Below are positions 52,453 through 62,633 of a stretch of 64,000 nucleotides of DNA, one piece after another. The stretch comes from Favolaschia claudopus. Its lineage: Eukaryota > Basidiomycota > Agaricomycetes > Agaricales > Mycenaceae. The notes below the pieces were generated by a model, which was not told where the DNA came from, did not search any database, and was given only the letters and a program-made list of their open reading frames with translations. Location: assembly GCA_037176885.1 (NCBI GenBank), contig JAWWNJ010000176.1:62001-126000 (forward strand), written 5' to 3'. Every line of letters begins with the position of its first letter. The first letter of the stretch is position 1. Position numbers and translations under genes: made by a program.

Positions 52453-55400
52453 CTAAGCACTTGGTGTCTCCACTTTATTTGAATTTGACCAGTCTTCGAG
52501 GATAGCGGGAGCATTACGAAGTGCTCGTTTAGTTAGCCATTCATCGTGGTCAGAGTCAAATCCCTCCCATCGTACCTTGAATTGTTGAACTCTACGGCCA
52601 CGTATTTTCCGCCAGCGTTCGGCGAGAATTCTTTCAATTCCTACTTCGGGCTTGGAATCAAAGTCCTCACGATTAAGAGACTTAGCGGGCCGATCTGTGC
52701 CAAGATCATCAGTGGATTTGCGATACGATTCGAGATGTGCAATGTTCAGGACTGGATGAAGTCCGTATGAGACCGGAAGTCGAAGTTGATAGCTGACAGG
52801 TGATAGTTTTCGAATGATTTCAAAAGGACCGTCATACTTCATGAGCAGCTTCTTACCGCGTCCTTTTTCATCGCGTAAGAGTTTGAGTGAGTGCGGATTA
52901 AGAACAACAAGGTCACCTTCCTCAAATTCAGTTTGAAGGCGTCCGTTGTTGTAAGTGCGTCGTTGCCAAATTTGAGCCAGAAGGAGAGCTTCCTTGGCGC
53001 GACTGCGGTAAGTTTCAAATTCGTCGGCGAAATTTTGGGCCTTTTCGTTGCGTACCAATGGAGTATCTCCCCCACCAGTTTCGCCGACGGATTCGACGGG
53101 ACGTGGAATAGAGTCACCAGGTAAAATCATAGAGCTTCCGGTCACTGGATAGAAGCCATAGAGCAAGTATGCCGGTGTGAATCCTGAGCTAGAATGTGTT
53201 GTCGTATTGTAGGATAGAGCCAGAGCATCCAGATAATTGGCCCAATCATCCCGTGCTGGACCAATATAAGCGCGCAGTGCTATTTCTAGATTCTGATTGA
53301 GGATCTCAGTCTGTCCGTCCGCTTGCGGATGGTAAGCTGTGGTCAACGCTCGTTTCATTCCCATCAGGCGGCAGATTTCCGCCCAGAAGTCATTTTTCCA
53401 GCGAGTGTCGCGATCTGTAATGACTTGGCGCGGAAGACCGAAGTGCGTCACAACATGCTTGAAAAACAGTTGAGCCGTTTCCACCTCAGAAATCTTTACG
53501 GAGCAAGGAATGAATATACCATATTTCGTGAGCTTATCAACGATCACTAGAACATTATCAAAGCCGTTTGAGTTTGGTAATTCGGGAATGAAGTCCATTG
53601 AGACGACTTCGAACGGGCGTGTTGGAATAGGAATGGGTTGGAGTAGGCCGATGCCAGCGTGCCGTCGAGGCTTACTCTTTTGACAAATATCGCAGGTTGA
53701 AGTGTAGCGTTTAACGTCGCGCGACATCCGAGGCCAGTAATAAGTTGCGGCAATTCGATTATAACAGCGATGGTAGCCGGCGTGGGCCGATTCTGTGGGA
53801 GTATCGTGAATTTCGGCCATGATTGAGGTGCGGAATCTTGCAGGAACGCAGAGGCGACTTAGACCTTGCCAGTCTTCGAAAAAGATCAATCCATTATCGC
53901 TGTAATGATACTGAGGGAAACGAGGGTTGGACCAATCTTTCTCCGATTTCCAACCGTCAAGGACTTGAGAGAAATGAGGGTCCTCGCGGTAAGCGTCGGC
54001 CCATGCTTCAATTTCATCTTTGGATATACCTATCAACACGGCGTATGCCCGCACCGTGGTATACAATGAGGTCACTTCTTCCTCATCGTCAAGAGAAATC
54101 TCACCGACGGCAATTGTGTCTGCGCTTCCCGATTCCTGCTCGGATCGCACGTATTTTGATGCTACAGTGAGTAATTTCTCTTCGAGTCGGGGACCCAAAT
54201 CATCGTACATGTTCTTGAGCGGGTCACAGTCAGTCAGATTCAGCATAGGAATGTGTTCCGTACTTGGGCTGTCCTGCAGCAGAACACGACGGCGAAGGCG
54301 GGAGATAGGGTCAACGTTGGAGTGAACACGGCCCGCGCGATGGACAATCTTGAGTCCGGGGTAAGCCGCAAAAATAGTTCCCCAGGTAAGCAGGCGGCGA
54401 TTGACGTTCTGGAATGTGCGGCTCCAAGTCAACGCGGCGTGATCAGTAATCGCTGCGATGGACTCGCCTTCAAGAAATGGTTGGAATTTGATGAGTGCCT
54501 CTTTGAGAGCGAGGGCTTCGCGTTCCGTAGGAGAATAGTTTCGTTCCGGGGATTTGAGCACGCGCGACCAGTAGCAGATGACGCGCTCGATGTGAACTGT
54601 TGTATCTTCAAAATTCTCGACCCATACACCGGGTGCGGGAACGTCATCAATGCCTTTTATCACGGTCACGAGCGTTGGAATACTCTCACCATTTTTATAC
54701 GCGCGTTCTAAGCGCTCGTACAATTTGGTACCGCGCAGATCATGAATCTTGACAGGTTGAACTTGTTGGCAAATTCCAGCGAGTCCATAGTCGCACGCAT
54801 CCGTATAAACGCGATAGGGTTGACCTGCAATAGCATAACCACGCACTGGAGCATTCGTAAGAACCTGCTTACTGAGCTCAAAAGCTTCTTTATGCAAATC
54901 GTTCCATTCCCATTTAACTCCTTTCTTGAGAAGTTCGAAAAAGGGTTGACAAATCCAAGCAAAAAATGGAACGTACCCCGAGAAATAGACCATCATTCCC
55001 AGGAAATGTTGAAGTTCATGAACGTTGCGCGGGTCGGCAAGCTGTAGGATCGCGTCAACTTTCTCCTTGTGAGTAGAGAGACCGAGGCGCGATACCTTTT
55101 GCCCGAGTAGAAGTAGAGACTGATATGCCAGATGGCATTTAGGAGGGGAAAGGGTAATATTGGCGGCGGCGATGGCGCCGAAGACGAGGTCGAGGTGCTT
55201 GACGTGGTCTTCAAAGGTAAGCGAAAAGACAACAATGTCGTCGATGTATACAAGAGCAAATATCCAGAGAAACGGCGCCAGCACCGTCTGCATTACGCGT
55301 TGAAATACACTTGGACCGTTTCGATAGCCAAATGGCATTCGTGCGAATTGAAATAATCCACGATGTGTTCGAAAGGCCAATTTCTCGGCAGATCCAGGTG

Positions 55401-56703
55401 CCATTGTGAGCTGGGTAAAACCAGCGAGAGCGTCGAGGGTGGTGAGCCATTGAGACCCAGAGAGTGCTTGCAGAATTTCGTCTTGCCGGGGCAATCCGAA
55501 TTCGTCTGCAACAACTTGTTCATTCAATTTCCTGAGGTCAATCACCATCCTCGGCTTACCATTTCGATACACAATAAAGACGGGCGCAGCCCAGGGACTT
55601 TTAGAGGGTTCAATAACGCCAAGTTTCAGCCAAGAATCCATCTGTTTATCGATAACTTCGCGATTAGCTGGAGAGACGGGAAACGGAGGCAAAGATACAG
55701 GTTCTGCACCTGGTTTCATCGGGATCTCCACCTTAATTCCGTAGTTTCCCAGTCTTCCATCAAGTCCGAACGCTGAACTATTGCGTATGAGAACCTCTTC
55801 GAGCTGCTTCCGCTGCTCCGGCGTAACATCTGGTGAGATGTCGATTTCTGTCAGCTGTGCCGAACTCACCGGTTCTGGAGGAACTTCAGCAGTCTTTGGT
55901 CCACCTTCTAGGGGTTCTTCCGCCAGCGGATCGTCTGGTTCTGTTGCATTGCGTTGAGCCTTCGATGCAATTTCCGTCTCTGAGCGCACAGCGCAAGAGA
56001 GATGAGGTGACGGCATGACAGGTACTGCCACCGGTGAAGATCCCGCTGTCTCCGGTCGGCAATCATTCTCACTTTTGCCTCCGTCCACCACTACTGTCGA
56101 TTCGCCAGACTGCTCAGCAACAAGTGTGCGGATAAGGTGAGCATGGGCATTAATCTTCTGCTGCTGTGCTGGACTAAACTTATTCAATTTGTCTAGCCAG
56201 GACTTCGGGTTACGGGCAGTACCAAGCACTTGACCAGCCGCAATGACTACAGGCATCTTTGAAAAGCTCGCAACATGAAGTACCGGTTTTTCCTTTGAAA
56301 TGAGAGTATCAGCAGCGCCATAAAAATCGTCTTCATTGCCATTTGAAGCTATTTTTCTTTCCACAAAAAGCGAGTCTTGGTTCTTGGGAAAATGTGCTCC
56401 AACAGCGACGAGTTTGCTGGATTCTGGGGAAATAACGGTGCGTTCAGTTGCCCAAACTTCCGCGTTCCTCTGGCGCTGGTGAATTCGTCGTTTTAATTTC
56501 TGATCTCGACGATGTATACCCTTGGATTGACCGTTTTGCTTTACCTCAGTTTGAACTTTCACTTTGAAAGCATGTCCTTCGTCATCAAGGATCGGCGGGG
56601 AAGTGGAGGATTCAACCTTTAATTGCCTTCCCGAGCTTCCGAAGTAGGTAAGTTTCTCCTTCGTCCCTGACGATTGAGATAGAATACTGATCAGCAAAGT
56701 CAT
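52453..56703 (-). CDS. Chromo-C Pol: RT, RNase H, integrase, chromodomain
   Basis: The open frame runs from just after protease to a stop at 52453. RT has VFIVYRNGKPRMVIDLRKLN and VYIDDIVVFS (near 55235). RNase H starts TDACDYGLAGICQQV (near 54790). It then has a conserved insertion of 50-55 residues before YWSRVLKSPERNYSPTE and ITDHAALTW. Integrase has GYHRCYNRIAATYYWPRMSR, CDICQKSKPRR, SMDFIPELPNS, TDRDTRWKNDF and NQNLE. A GPF-type module (YDGPFEIIRKLSPVSYQLRL) leads to a C-terminal chromodomain (GIERILAERW, VQQFKVRWEGFDSDHDEWL). The frame is offset from gag-protease at about 56640-56650, where Chromo-C has two bases fewer than Chromo-B. All catalytic motifs are intact. Confidence 0.95.
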   Translation of the reverse strand: MTLLISILSQSSGTKEKLTYFGSSGRQLKVESSTSPPILDDEGHAFKVKVQTEVKQNGQSKGIHRRDQKLKRRIHQRQRNAEVWATERTVISPESSKLVAVGAHFPKNQDSLFVERKIASNGNEDDFYGAADTLISKEKPVLHVASFSKMPVVIAAGQVLGTARNPKSWLDKLNKFSPAQQQKINAHAHLIRTLVAEQSGESTVVVDGGKSENDCRPETAGSSPVAVPVMPSPHLSCAVRSETEIASKAQRNATEPDDPLAEEPLEGGPKTAEVPPEPVSSAQLTEIDISPDVTPEQRKQLEEVLIRNSSAFGLDGRLGNYGIKVEIPMKPGAEPVSLPPFPVSPANREVIDKQMDSWLKLGVIEPSKSPWAAPVFIVYRNGKPRMVIDLRKLNEQVVADEFGLPRQDEILQALSGSQWLTTLDALAGFTQLTMAPGSAEKLAFRTHRGLFQFARMPFGYRNGPSVFQRVMQTVLAPFLWIFALVYIDDIVVFSLTFEDHVKHLDLVFGAIAAANITLSPPKCHLAYQSLLLLGQKVSRLGLSTHKEKVDAILQLADPRNVHELQHFLGMMVYFSGYVPFFAWICQPFFELLKKGVKWEWNDLHKEAFELSKQVLTNAPVRGYAIAGQPYRVYTDACDYGLAGICQQVQPVKIHDLRGTKLYERLERAYKNGESIPTLVTVIKGIDDVPAPGVWVENFEDTTVHIERVICYWSRVLKSPERNYSPTEREALALKEALIKFQPFLEGESIAAITDHAALTWSRTFQNVNRRLLTWGTIFAAYPGLKIVHRAGRVHSNVDPISRLRRRVLLQDSPSTEHIPMLNLTDCDPLKNMYDDLGPRLEEKLLTVASKYVRSEQESGSADTIAVGEISLDDEEEVTSLYTTVRAYAVLIGISKDEIEAWADAYREDPHFSQVLDGWKSEKDWSNPRFPQYHYSDNGLIFFEDWQGLSRLCVPARFRTSIMAEIHDTPTESAHAGYHRCYNRIAATYYWPRMSRDVKRYTSTCDICQKSKPRRHAGIGLLQPIPIPTRPFEVVSMDFIPELPNSNGFDNVLVIVDKLTKYGIFIPCSVKISEVETAQLFFKHVVTHFGLPRQVITDRDTRWKNDFWAEICRLMGMKRALTTAYHPQADGQTEILNQNLEIALRAYIGPARDDWANYLDALALSYNTTTHSSSGFTPAYLLYGFYPVTGSSMILPGDSIPRPVESVGETGGGDTPLVRNEKAQNFADEFETYRSRAKEALLLAQIWQRRTYNNGRLQTEFEEGDLVVLNPHSLKLLRDEKGRGKKLLMKYDGPFEIIRKLSPVSYQLRLPVSYGLHPVLNIAHLESYRKSTDDLGTDRPAKSLNREDFDSKPEVGIERILAERWRKIRGRRVQQFKVRWEGFDSDHDEWLTKRALRNAPAILEDWSNSNKVETPSA

Positions 56704-57813
56704 TGCCTAAACTGAACGGAGTTGACATCCCGTTAACTATGTATGCTTCAACATTCAACTTAACCGGTCCGTCGTTTGTATGAAAAAACAGATCGATGCT
56801 AACATATCCGGAAATAGACGAACGTCCAGTTACTTGGATAAGCTTCACGTCGTGACCAGATTTCACCTTCGGCGGATTGGTAAGTGATTCTAAGGTTGTT
56901 CGCGATATTAGAGTGATGTCAGATCCGGAATCGATGATGACTTGCACAGGATCAGTTTCCAGACTTCCTATAGTCGCAGTGGCTTCGGTAGCGAGTGAGC
57001 CAAGAAAAGAAGAGCCAGCTGGGCGTGCCATGTGCTTTCGTAGTTCAATCAAAGGCCGTTGTTCAGCGACTTGCGCTTCGGTATGAATTACTCTATAATT
57101 CACAGCTTTGATTTCTCTAGCGAGACGCCGTCTAGACCTTCGGTTCAATGAAGGCTTCGAATAGTAGCTTTCACAAGAAGTTTCTGAAGTGCTTGAAACA
57201 CTGTCAGTGGTCAAAGGTACGTCGTCCGAATCGATTTTGAGTTCCGAAGACGGCAAATTTTCCTCAATATTCCCCCCCAGGGCTGAAGTGACTTCCGCAT
57301 CGTTGGATGCAGATTCAGTAATCTGAGGGGTTTGCTCAAAACCCTGCTGTGGTTCCATGCTCGGGTCAATTTCGCTTTCTTCGTCACTTCCAAGCCCGTA
57401 ATATAGGTCATCATATTGATCTTGCGCATCAAAGTCCTCACGGGTCGCGGAAGCTAGGTTAGTGCGTGCAGCACGATTTCCTTTAAAGGAGTGCTTACAC
57501 TCATTATCCCAATGCTTACCGCTCCCGCAGTGACGACAAGGACGAGCTCCTTTCGATTCAGGAGTTGCACGCTTCGACACATTACGATCATCCTTCGGAA
57601 ACTTCGGTTCAGGAAGATTTGAAGACCAACCGACTAGGTTTGCACGAGCAGAGCGAAACGAGGATCGATTCGAGTTGTCATACTCGCGATAAGGTCTGTT
57701 ATCCCGTTCGCGCATATCAAGCTTCATTAACGCCTCTTCATGGAAACGAATCGCAGCTTGAAACTCAACCACATCTTGATACAGTTGGGTTGTGAGGATT
57801 GTATTCCACAACG
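56612..57813 (-). CDS. Chromo-C Gag C-terminus and protease
   Basis: This is the continuation of gag after the MITE at 57814-58184. LWNTILTTQLYQDVVEFQAA is followed by a zinc knuckle CRHCGSGKHWDNEC (canonical CX2CX4HX4C, about 57490-57540), an acidic spacer (YGLGSDEESEIDPSMEPQQG), LNRRSRRRLAREIKAVNYRV, then retropepsin VIIDSGSDITLIS (near 56925) and STPFSLGNDFADQYSISIVR. It runs out of frame at GETYLL and stops at 56612. In Chromo-B the same point reads straight into the RT linker, so here a frameshift mutation or recoding must join protease to RT. Confidence 0.9.
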
Positions 57814-58184
57814 TACAGTTGCGGCAAAATCAATTTACTTACCAAATAAGGAAATTTTCATCAAATCCGCTCTACCACACAACAAAACCACCACAAGCAC
57901 GTTGAAATAGCACCAAGCGCCTGTACTCCCGGATTTGAGCCGGTCTACGCCCAAAAAACAACCGGATTCGTCATGTTTCTCACTGTTTTTGGCTGCACTT
58001 TATGAGACAAAGTTGCTGGTTATCCCGGCGAAACCAATACAAAGACGCCAGTTTTTACATCAGGAATACAGACTAGCAGTTCTTAGTATTCTTATCAACT
58101 TACCGCTCGAAAAAAACGAGCAAAAGGAGCGAATTGACGAGAATTTCCTTATTTGGTAAGTAAATTGATTTTGCCGCAACTGTA
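57814..58184. mobile_element. 371-bp MITE inside gag
   Basis: The arms are TACAGTTGCGGCAAAATCAA continuing TTTACTTACCAAATAAGGAAATT, about 43 bp and essentially perfect. TA borders are at 57814-57815 and 58183-58184. Excision with one TA would rejoin GATGGTGCACCTACG to TTGTGGAAT and restore gag. Very little divergence between the arms indicates a recent insertion. Confidence 0.95.
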
Positions 58185-60001
58185 GGTGCACCATCCATCA
58201 CATGAAGAATAATTTCTGAATCGCTAAGCGTGTAAACCGTATTCAACAGGTCAGTCTTACGAATGAAATATTGAGTGGGCTTCTCACGAGCGTGTCCAGC
58301 TTCACGATACGATGCTTGATTGGCACGAGAACGTTGTCGGTCAAGCCAGTTGCGATTCATGAAGTAAGTCATGAATGCATTTCGCAATGTATCCCAATTA
58401 GCTTCAATGGTATTGCGATAGGCTTTTGGTAAGGACCAGTACCAAGTCTCAGCTTCGCCTTGAAGTCGGCGAGGTGCAATTCTTCCAAGCTGTCGCCAAA
58501 CTGTTGACGATTCACGTGCAATGTCATTAACTTTGAGGATCCACCGGACAATTGTATCCACGTTTCCGTCCCAAGTTGGTACGTTCTCAGTTTTTAATTT
58601 GAATTCAAAATGAGGCTCCCTACTTCCTCCCGGACCGTATAAGTTGGCTCCAGATATAGTTACCCCAGGAGTCATATTATTTCTTGGCAGTCGAGGTGGA
58701 GGCATAGGAGGAACATTCGGAAGGCCAGGACCATTTCCGCCATCAGGATCATCATCGTCCGGGTCACCGCCAGGGGGTGCCCCAGAGGCTGGTGGTTGCT
58801 GAAGCGGAGTTGGTTGGGCTGGTGGAGAACAAATTCCACCGTAAGCATTTGACATACTAGGTTGTCGAGCTTCACGGAAATTACCGGAATTTCCTTGGGG
58901 ATGCATGCGACGCATCTGGTCAGCTTCCTCAGGCTCCATAGTCGGAATATAAGAACGATCAGGTTGAAATAATCCTTCCATAGGTTCAAAGAGTTCAGAA
59001 ATTCGCTGATTTCCTCTAGGCAAGCCGGTAGGAAGCGGATTTCGAAAACTTGTGTCCTGAGTAAGTGGATAAGTTGTAGATTCATCGTATGCTGACTTCC
59101 AGTGGCGTGGAACACGAAGCGGCGGCGTTGAAGCCATTCTTGGAACACCGTAAGGATTGAACTGCTGCGACTCTCTCCTATTTTCAGGTAGGGTCGGAGT
59201 AGTCGGAGGTTCAGGCTTAGCAGTAATGTTCCCTTGCGAAGAATAGATTCTCGAAGCAGCTTCCGTAATGTCAAGATCACGATCACGCGGTTGGTGGAGT
59301 TGAAAGTCATAATACTTATGTGCAAGCATCAGAAAATTCTCAACCTCTACTCTGAAGCAAACGCCAAGAATCTCGAAGTCGTTTGGACGAAAAGCATCGT
59401 TGATATCATCCTGATCACCCCATTGAGGTAAGGCAGGCGGAGTTTTTCCTTCCAAAACGAACGAGTTTTCACATTCGCGGCGCATTGTCTCCAGGGCACG
59501 AAGTAGAATCTTATAATTCGATGCGCGAAGGCGATATACAAACGTGCCGTCAATTAAAGTAAGTCTTTCTAAGTCCCGCAGAATACGGTTGAGGGCTTCC
59601 CACTGCTTTGGGAATTGATCAGCCGCTATATTGCGAGAAAGCTTCACTGCTTGGTGCAGAAACCCTTTATTGATAGCATGCGCACCTTTGGTGAGTGCAT
59701 CCGCGCGCCGTGCAAGAACTGTAGTGTTACCCCCAATTCGGCCAAGAGGCTTCAGGGTAGGGAACAAAATTGTGACCATCTGAGGTGGATCATCGCCGAT
59801 GAGTTCGTCATCTACTGCGTGCTGCAGATCGATGAGCGGATCGAGCGTGATCTCCTCAACGTTTGCATCTCCACGCTGCGAGGAAGGTGTTCCAGCTGCC
59901 GAGCGATTGGATGACATGTGCGGCGGAGGATCGCGAGAAGAAGGTTGCGGGGTAGAAGGATCGGTAGGATCGATGGTAGGAGAATGGGTTGTAGTAGCCA
60001 T
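58185..60001 (-). CDS. Chromo-C Gag, N-terminal part
   Basis: From ATG 60001: a Ser/Thr/Pro-rich start, ITLDPLIDLQHAVDDEL, then helical regions (LTKGAHAINKGFLHQAVKLS, RLRASNYKILLRALETMRRE, DFEILGVCFRVEVENFLMLA) shared with Chromo-B. A Pro/Gly-rich spacer (GGDPDDDDPDGGNGPGLPN) follows. The capsid-like gag domain comes last (VPTWDGNVDTIVRWILKVND, AETWYWSLPKAYRNTIEANW, QRSRANQASYREAGHAREKP, ILHVMDGAPT). Here the MITE interrupts it and adds foreign residues to a stop at 58100. The intact Gag is large, more than 700 residues before protease, about twice that of Chromo-A. Confidence 0.92.
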
Positions 60002-60077
60002 CGGATAGGAAAATGAAATGAACAGTTAATGGCAAACGTACCTGATTAAGCAAGAGATCTCCCTGTGTGTCCACCAG

Positions 60078-61204
60078 TGTTGAAGATCCGGGTTAGTTTC
60101 GGAAATGTAACTTGAGTATCAATGAATCTCTATATAAATCAAGGTGTTTTACCTGAACAACTGTCGTAAGAGATCTGATTCTTCTTAAGACGAACTGGGA
60201 ATATCAACCAGTTATGAGTTGCTTTCTAGTTGGAGGAGTAAGCGCGCGGCTTTACAACTCTGAGACTAGCTCGATAGATCTTGAAGAGAGCGCGAGGCTT
60301 CACTTAAGTTCACGCAAGGTTTACGGTAAATCTACGTAGATTAATAGAGGTAAGAAAGAGCTGTCGTTACATGAGGGAACGACTCCCTTTTATAATCTAC
60401 AAGGATCAACTATAGAATATTCAAGAACTCAATGGAACCTTCAAGGGGGTGTCGGGATTCGAAACTCGGATATCGGGTCGACTTATTTTTTAAGCCCTCG
60501 GCCAGACCCCCCCTCCCCCCCTCCCCTCCTATATAGGGTAGTATATTCCCACCATTGTCAGGCTGCCGGTCAACACCCACCTCGGTAATTTCCGAAACCC
60601 ACCATTTTTTATATCTGTTTCGTGCGTTTGAGAGTTTATTTGCTATAGCTAGAAGGAATTCCAGAACTTAATTTTGTGGCCTGACAACAGAAGCAAAATA
60701 ATCGTTGAAACTTTGCGCTGCTTATTTAGCGTGCGAAAACTGTCCAAATCTGGAACATTATTGCTGCTTTGACAGTCAGATGGGTTTATGAGACGGAAAT
60801 TTACCCTCGGACAAGTTTAAACCAATTTACAACTGGTTTATGAGCCTTAGGAAGCTTATGAGTACTAGACACAAGAAATTTTTTAAGGACCTTCTGGAGA
60901 CCCCCCCCCCCCCCCCCTCCAACCCATGGTACAAAATTTTAATCCCGACACCCCCTTGGGAACCTTGAGGAAAGTAGCAGAATATTCTACTATACCTTCT
61001 CAATGACTCGTTCAGACGTCCCGAGTCATATTGAGGCTTATCGGTGTCGATCTGAGAGGGAGGATATGACGCTCTGCTGCTAAGTAGAAGAACTTAGTAG
61101 CATTGACATCATGGACGCGGTCCCATGATCGAGGAATGCCGAAAATGCGCCGAGCGCGCGTGAAGTCTTGCGGGCAAAGCCGAAAGTTGCCGATATCCAT
61201 CACA
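60078..61204 (-). repeat. 5' LTR of Chromo-C, enlarged by a hAT-like MITE
   Basis: Same ends as the 3' LTR. 1127 bp minus the 517-bp insert and 8-bp duplication gives exactly 602 bp. The insert separates the promoter half from the R/U5 half, so transcription may be disturbed. Confidence 0.95.
60442..60958. mobile_element. hAT-like MITE, copy 2 (in the Chromo-C 5' LTR)
   Basis: The ends are CAAGGGGGTGTCGGGATT and AATCCCGACACCCCCTTG. The perfect 8-bp duplication GGAACCTT lies at 60434-60441 and 60959-60966. The empty site is preserved in the partner LTR at about 50448. A C17 run near 60901-60917 is longer than in copy 1. Confidence 0.97.
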
Positions 61205-61251
61205 GCTACTTCACTGGAACTCAGTTCATTGCGCGTCAACTGGTCTGGTCG

Positions 61252-61540
61252 TACCGTACAATTTCGTTCAAATCGACACGGGGGGTGACGCGTGACACCC
61301 CCGAGCCGATTCGACAATTCGACAGGACTGAAATTTTGCGTGACCGAACGCAAAATTTCGACGGAAAAAATTTTCAGACGCGAATTTTGCTCTTTTTTGC
61401 GCATTTCAAGCAATTTTTGCTCGCCGTAACGAATTTTGGATTCGACAGAGGTCCCGGTGACGCGTGACGAGCCCCCAAAATTCGAATCGACAAGGGGGTG
61501 CGTGACGCGTGACTTCCGAATTGAATGAAATTGTACGGTA
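61252..61540. mobile_element. 289-bp TIR element, TA-flanked
   Basis: TACCGTACAATTTCGTTCAA at the left and the inverse of TACCGTACAATTTCATTCAA at the right form arms of about 24 bp with two or three mismatches. TA borders are included. The body has GTGACGCGTGAC words next to both ends. It belongs to the same loose group as 2738-2866 and 32496-33002. Confidence 0.85.
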
Positions 61541-61679
61541 TTCTAGAGCCATTCAGTATATATGGTCAAATAACAAATATTTCCACCTCTTTTTTTCGAC
61601 CTATCTAAGTACTACCAGTCAAGCGAGCGTGTCCTTTGCCCCGACTGTTTCACCTTCCGGGGCTGCCGTCGCACGTGAT
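61541..61679. other. Unassigned spacer
   Basis: Short sequence between the MITE and the KDZ-associated pseudogene, possibly its 3' end. Confidence 0.3.
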
Positions 61680-62633
61680 TGAGCGCGCACGGACCACGAC
61701 AAAACATATAAGAACTCGTATGATTTACTTGGGGGATGCCGAGAATGCGAGCTTATTGTTGCGTATGTGGGGATTTGGCTGCGCAAGGGCACAATCATAG
61801 ATGCGAGCCCAATTGGAAGCGGAAGTCCTTGAGTCTAGGGTGTGAGTATCAATGTGAACGTTGCGCTACAAATTGACTTACCATCCAAAGACCATCCCGT
61901 TCGCGAAAACCTTGAGCAGCGCGCTTTCGATGAAAAAGTGCGTGGCGACTTGCAAGACTTCGGGTACACCGGCATAGTAGACACGCAGCGATGCTGTATG
62001 ATCAATGTAATAATTGTTATAATAACGCCGATGGCATTCTGAGAACTGCATGAGCAAAATTATACAGCGGTTCACCATTGACTCACTTCGGCAGGACAAC
62101 GAGGTGGTATAGACGGGCAGGGCACCGTGTTCGCGGGTGTGAAGCGTTTCTTTATGAGTTAACTTAGAGGATCCGTGAGGGTCCGCATCTCGTTGTTATT
62201 TCGGTAGTGCGAGCAGTGCGGGTTGGTACACACTCGCACCGGCGGGTAGACGTGACGATAAGCTGGACGGGTTCAGAACTAGGCGGGGAAGTAAGTTGAA
62301 TGCCAACGCACATGTACCGTTGGTCAACGCAGCCTTGTTGTATGTAAAAATCTCGTCGTTACTGGCGATTGCGGGATGATCTCAAAGAGACTCCCTGAAT
62401 GCTGCCCAGCAAGTCAGGATAAGCTGGGTGTCGGTCACATTCAGGGAGGATGCCAGAGTTTGAGCTATATCGGCAGGAAGAACAGGGGGAGGCCGTCGAT
62501 TATTTACTTGTCGGAACGCGATGTTGTCTCTGGCCATGCAAGAATACCGCAGAAATTGTGTCAAGCCATGAAAATTGAGGGCGGATAACCCAAGAAAGCG
62601 CTGGAGAGCACTGGCGATGTCTTGGAGGCTCAT
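61680..62633 (-). pseudogene. CxC5-like cysteine-cluster protein associated with KDZ transposons
   Basis: From ATG 62633: MSLQDIASALQRFLGLSALN, LTQFLRYSCMARDNI, RRPPPVLPADIAQTLASSLN and LILTCWAAFRESL, then an in-frame TGA (62382-62384). The frame continues after a degraded stretch with TREHGALPVYTTSLSCRS, a probable intron (GTGAGT...GCAG), CHRRYYNNYYIDHTASLRVY, YAGVPEVLQVATHFFIESAL, KVFANGMVFGW, a clear intron at 61835-61881 (GTAAGT...CCTAG, 47 nt), and SRTSASNWARIYDCALAQPN. This order and wording match the CxC5-type proteins that accompany KDZ transposases. The expected upstream cysteines are mostly lost. Probably dead. Confidence 0.75.

Larger units (their letters stand above)
50087..61204 (-). 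mobile_element. Complete young chromovirus Chromo-C with extra gene
   Basis: The element is bounded by LTRs of 602 bp (the 5' LTR is enlarged by a MITE) and the target duplication GCTAC (50082-50086 and 61205-61209). On the minus strand it reads 5' LTR, leader (CTGGTGGACACACAGGGAG next to the LTR), gag-protease, RT-RNase H-integrase-chromodomain, an extra gene (50881-52352), polypurine tract (50689-50700), and 3' LTR. By eye the LTRs differ at only two positions. Three MITEs are nested in it (60442-60958, 57814-58184, 51185-51354). Without them the element is about 10.1 kb, long for a chromovirus because of the extra gene and large Gag. Confidence 0.95.

Noticed and set aside
60062..60077. 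Primer-binding site naming for Chromo-C and Chromo-B
   Set aside because: TGGTGGACACA next to the 5' LTR is in the right place, but I could not match it to a specific tRNA 3' end, so no tRNA is named.
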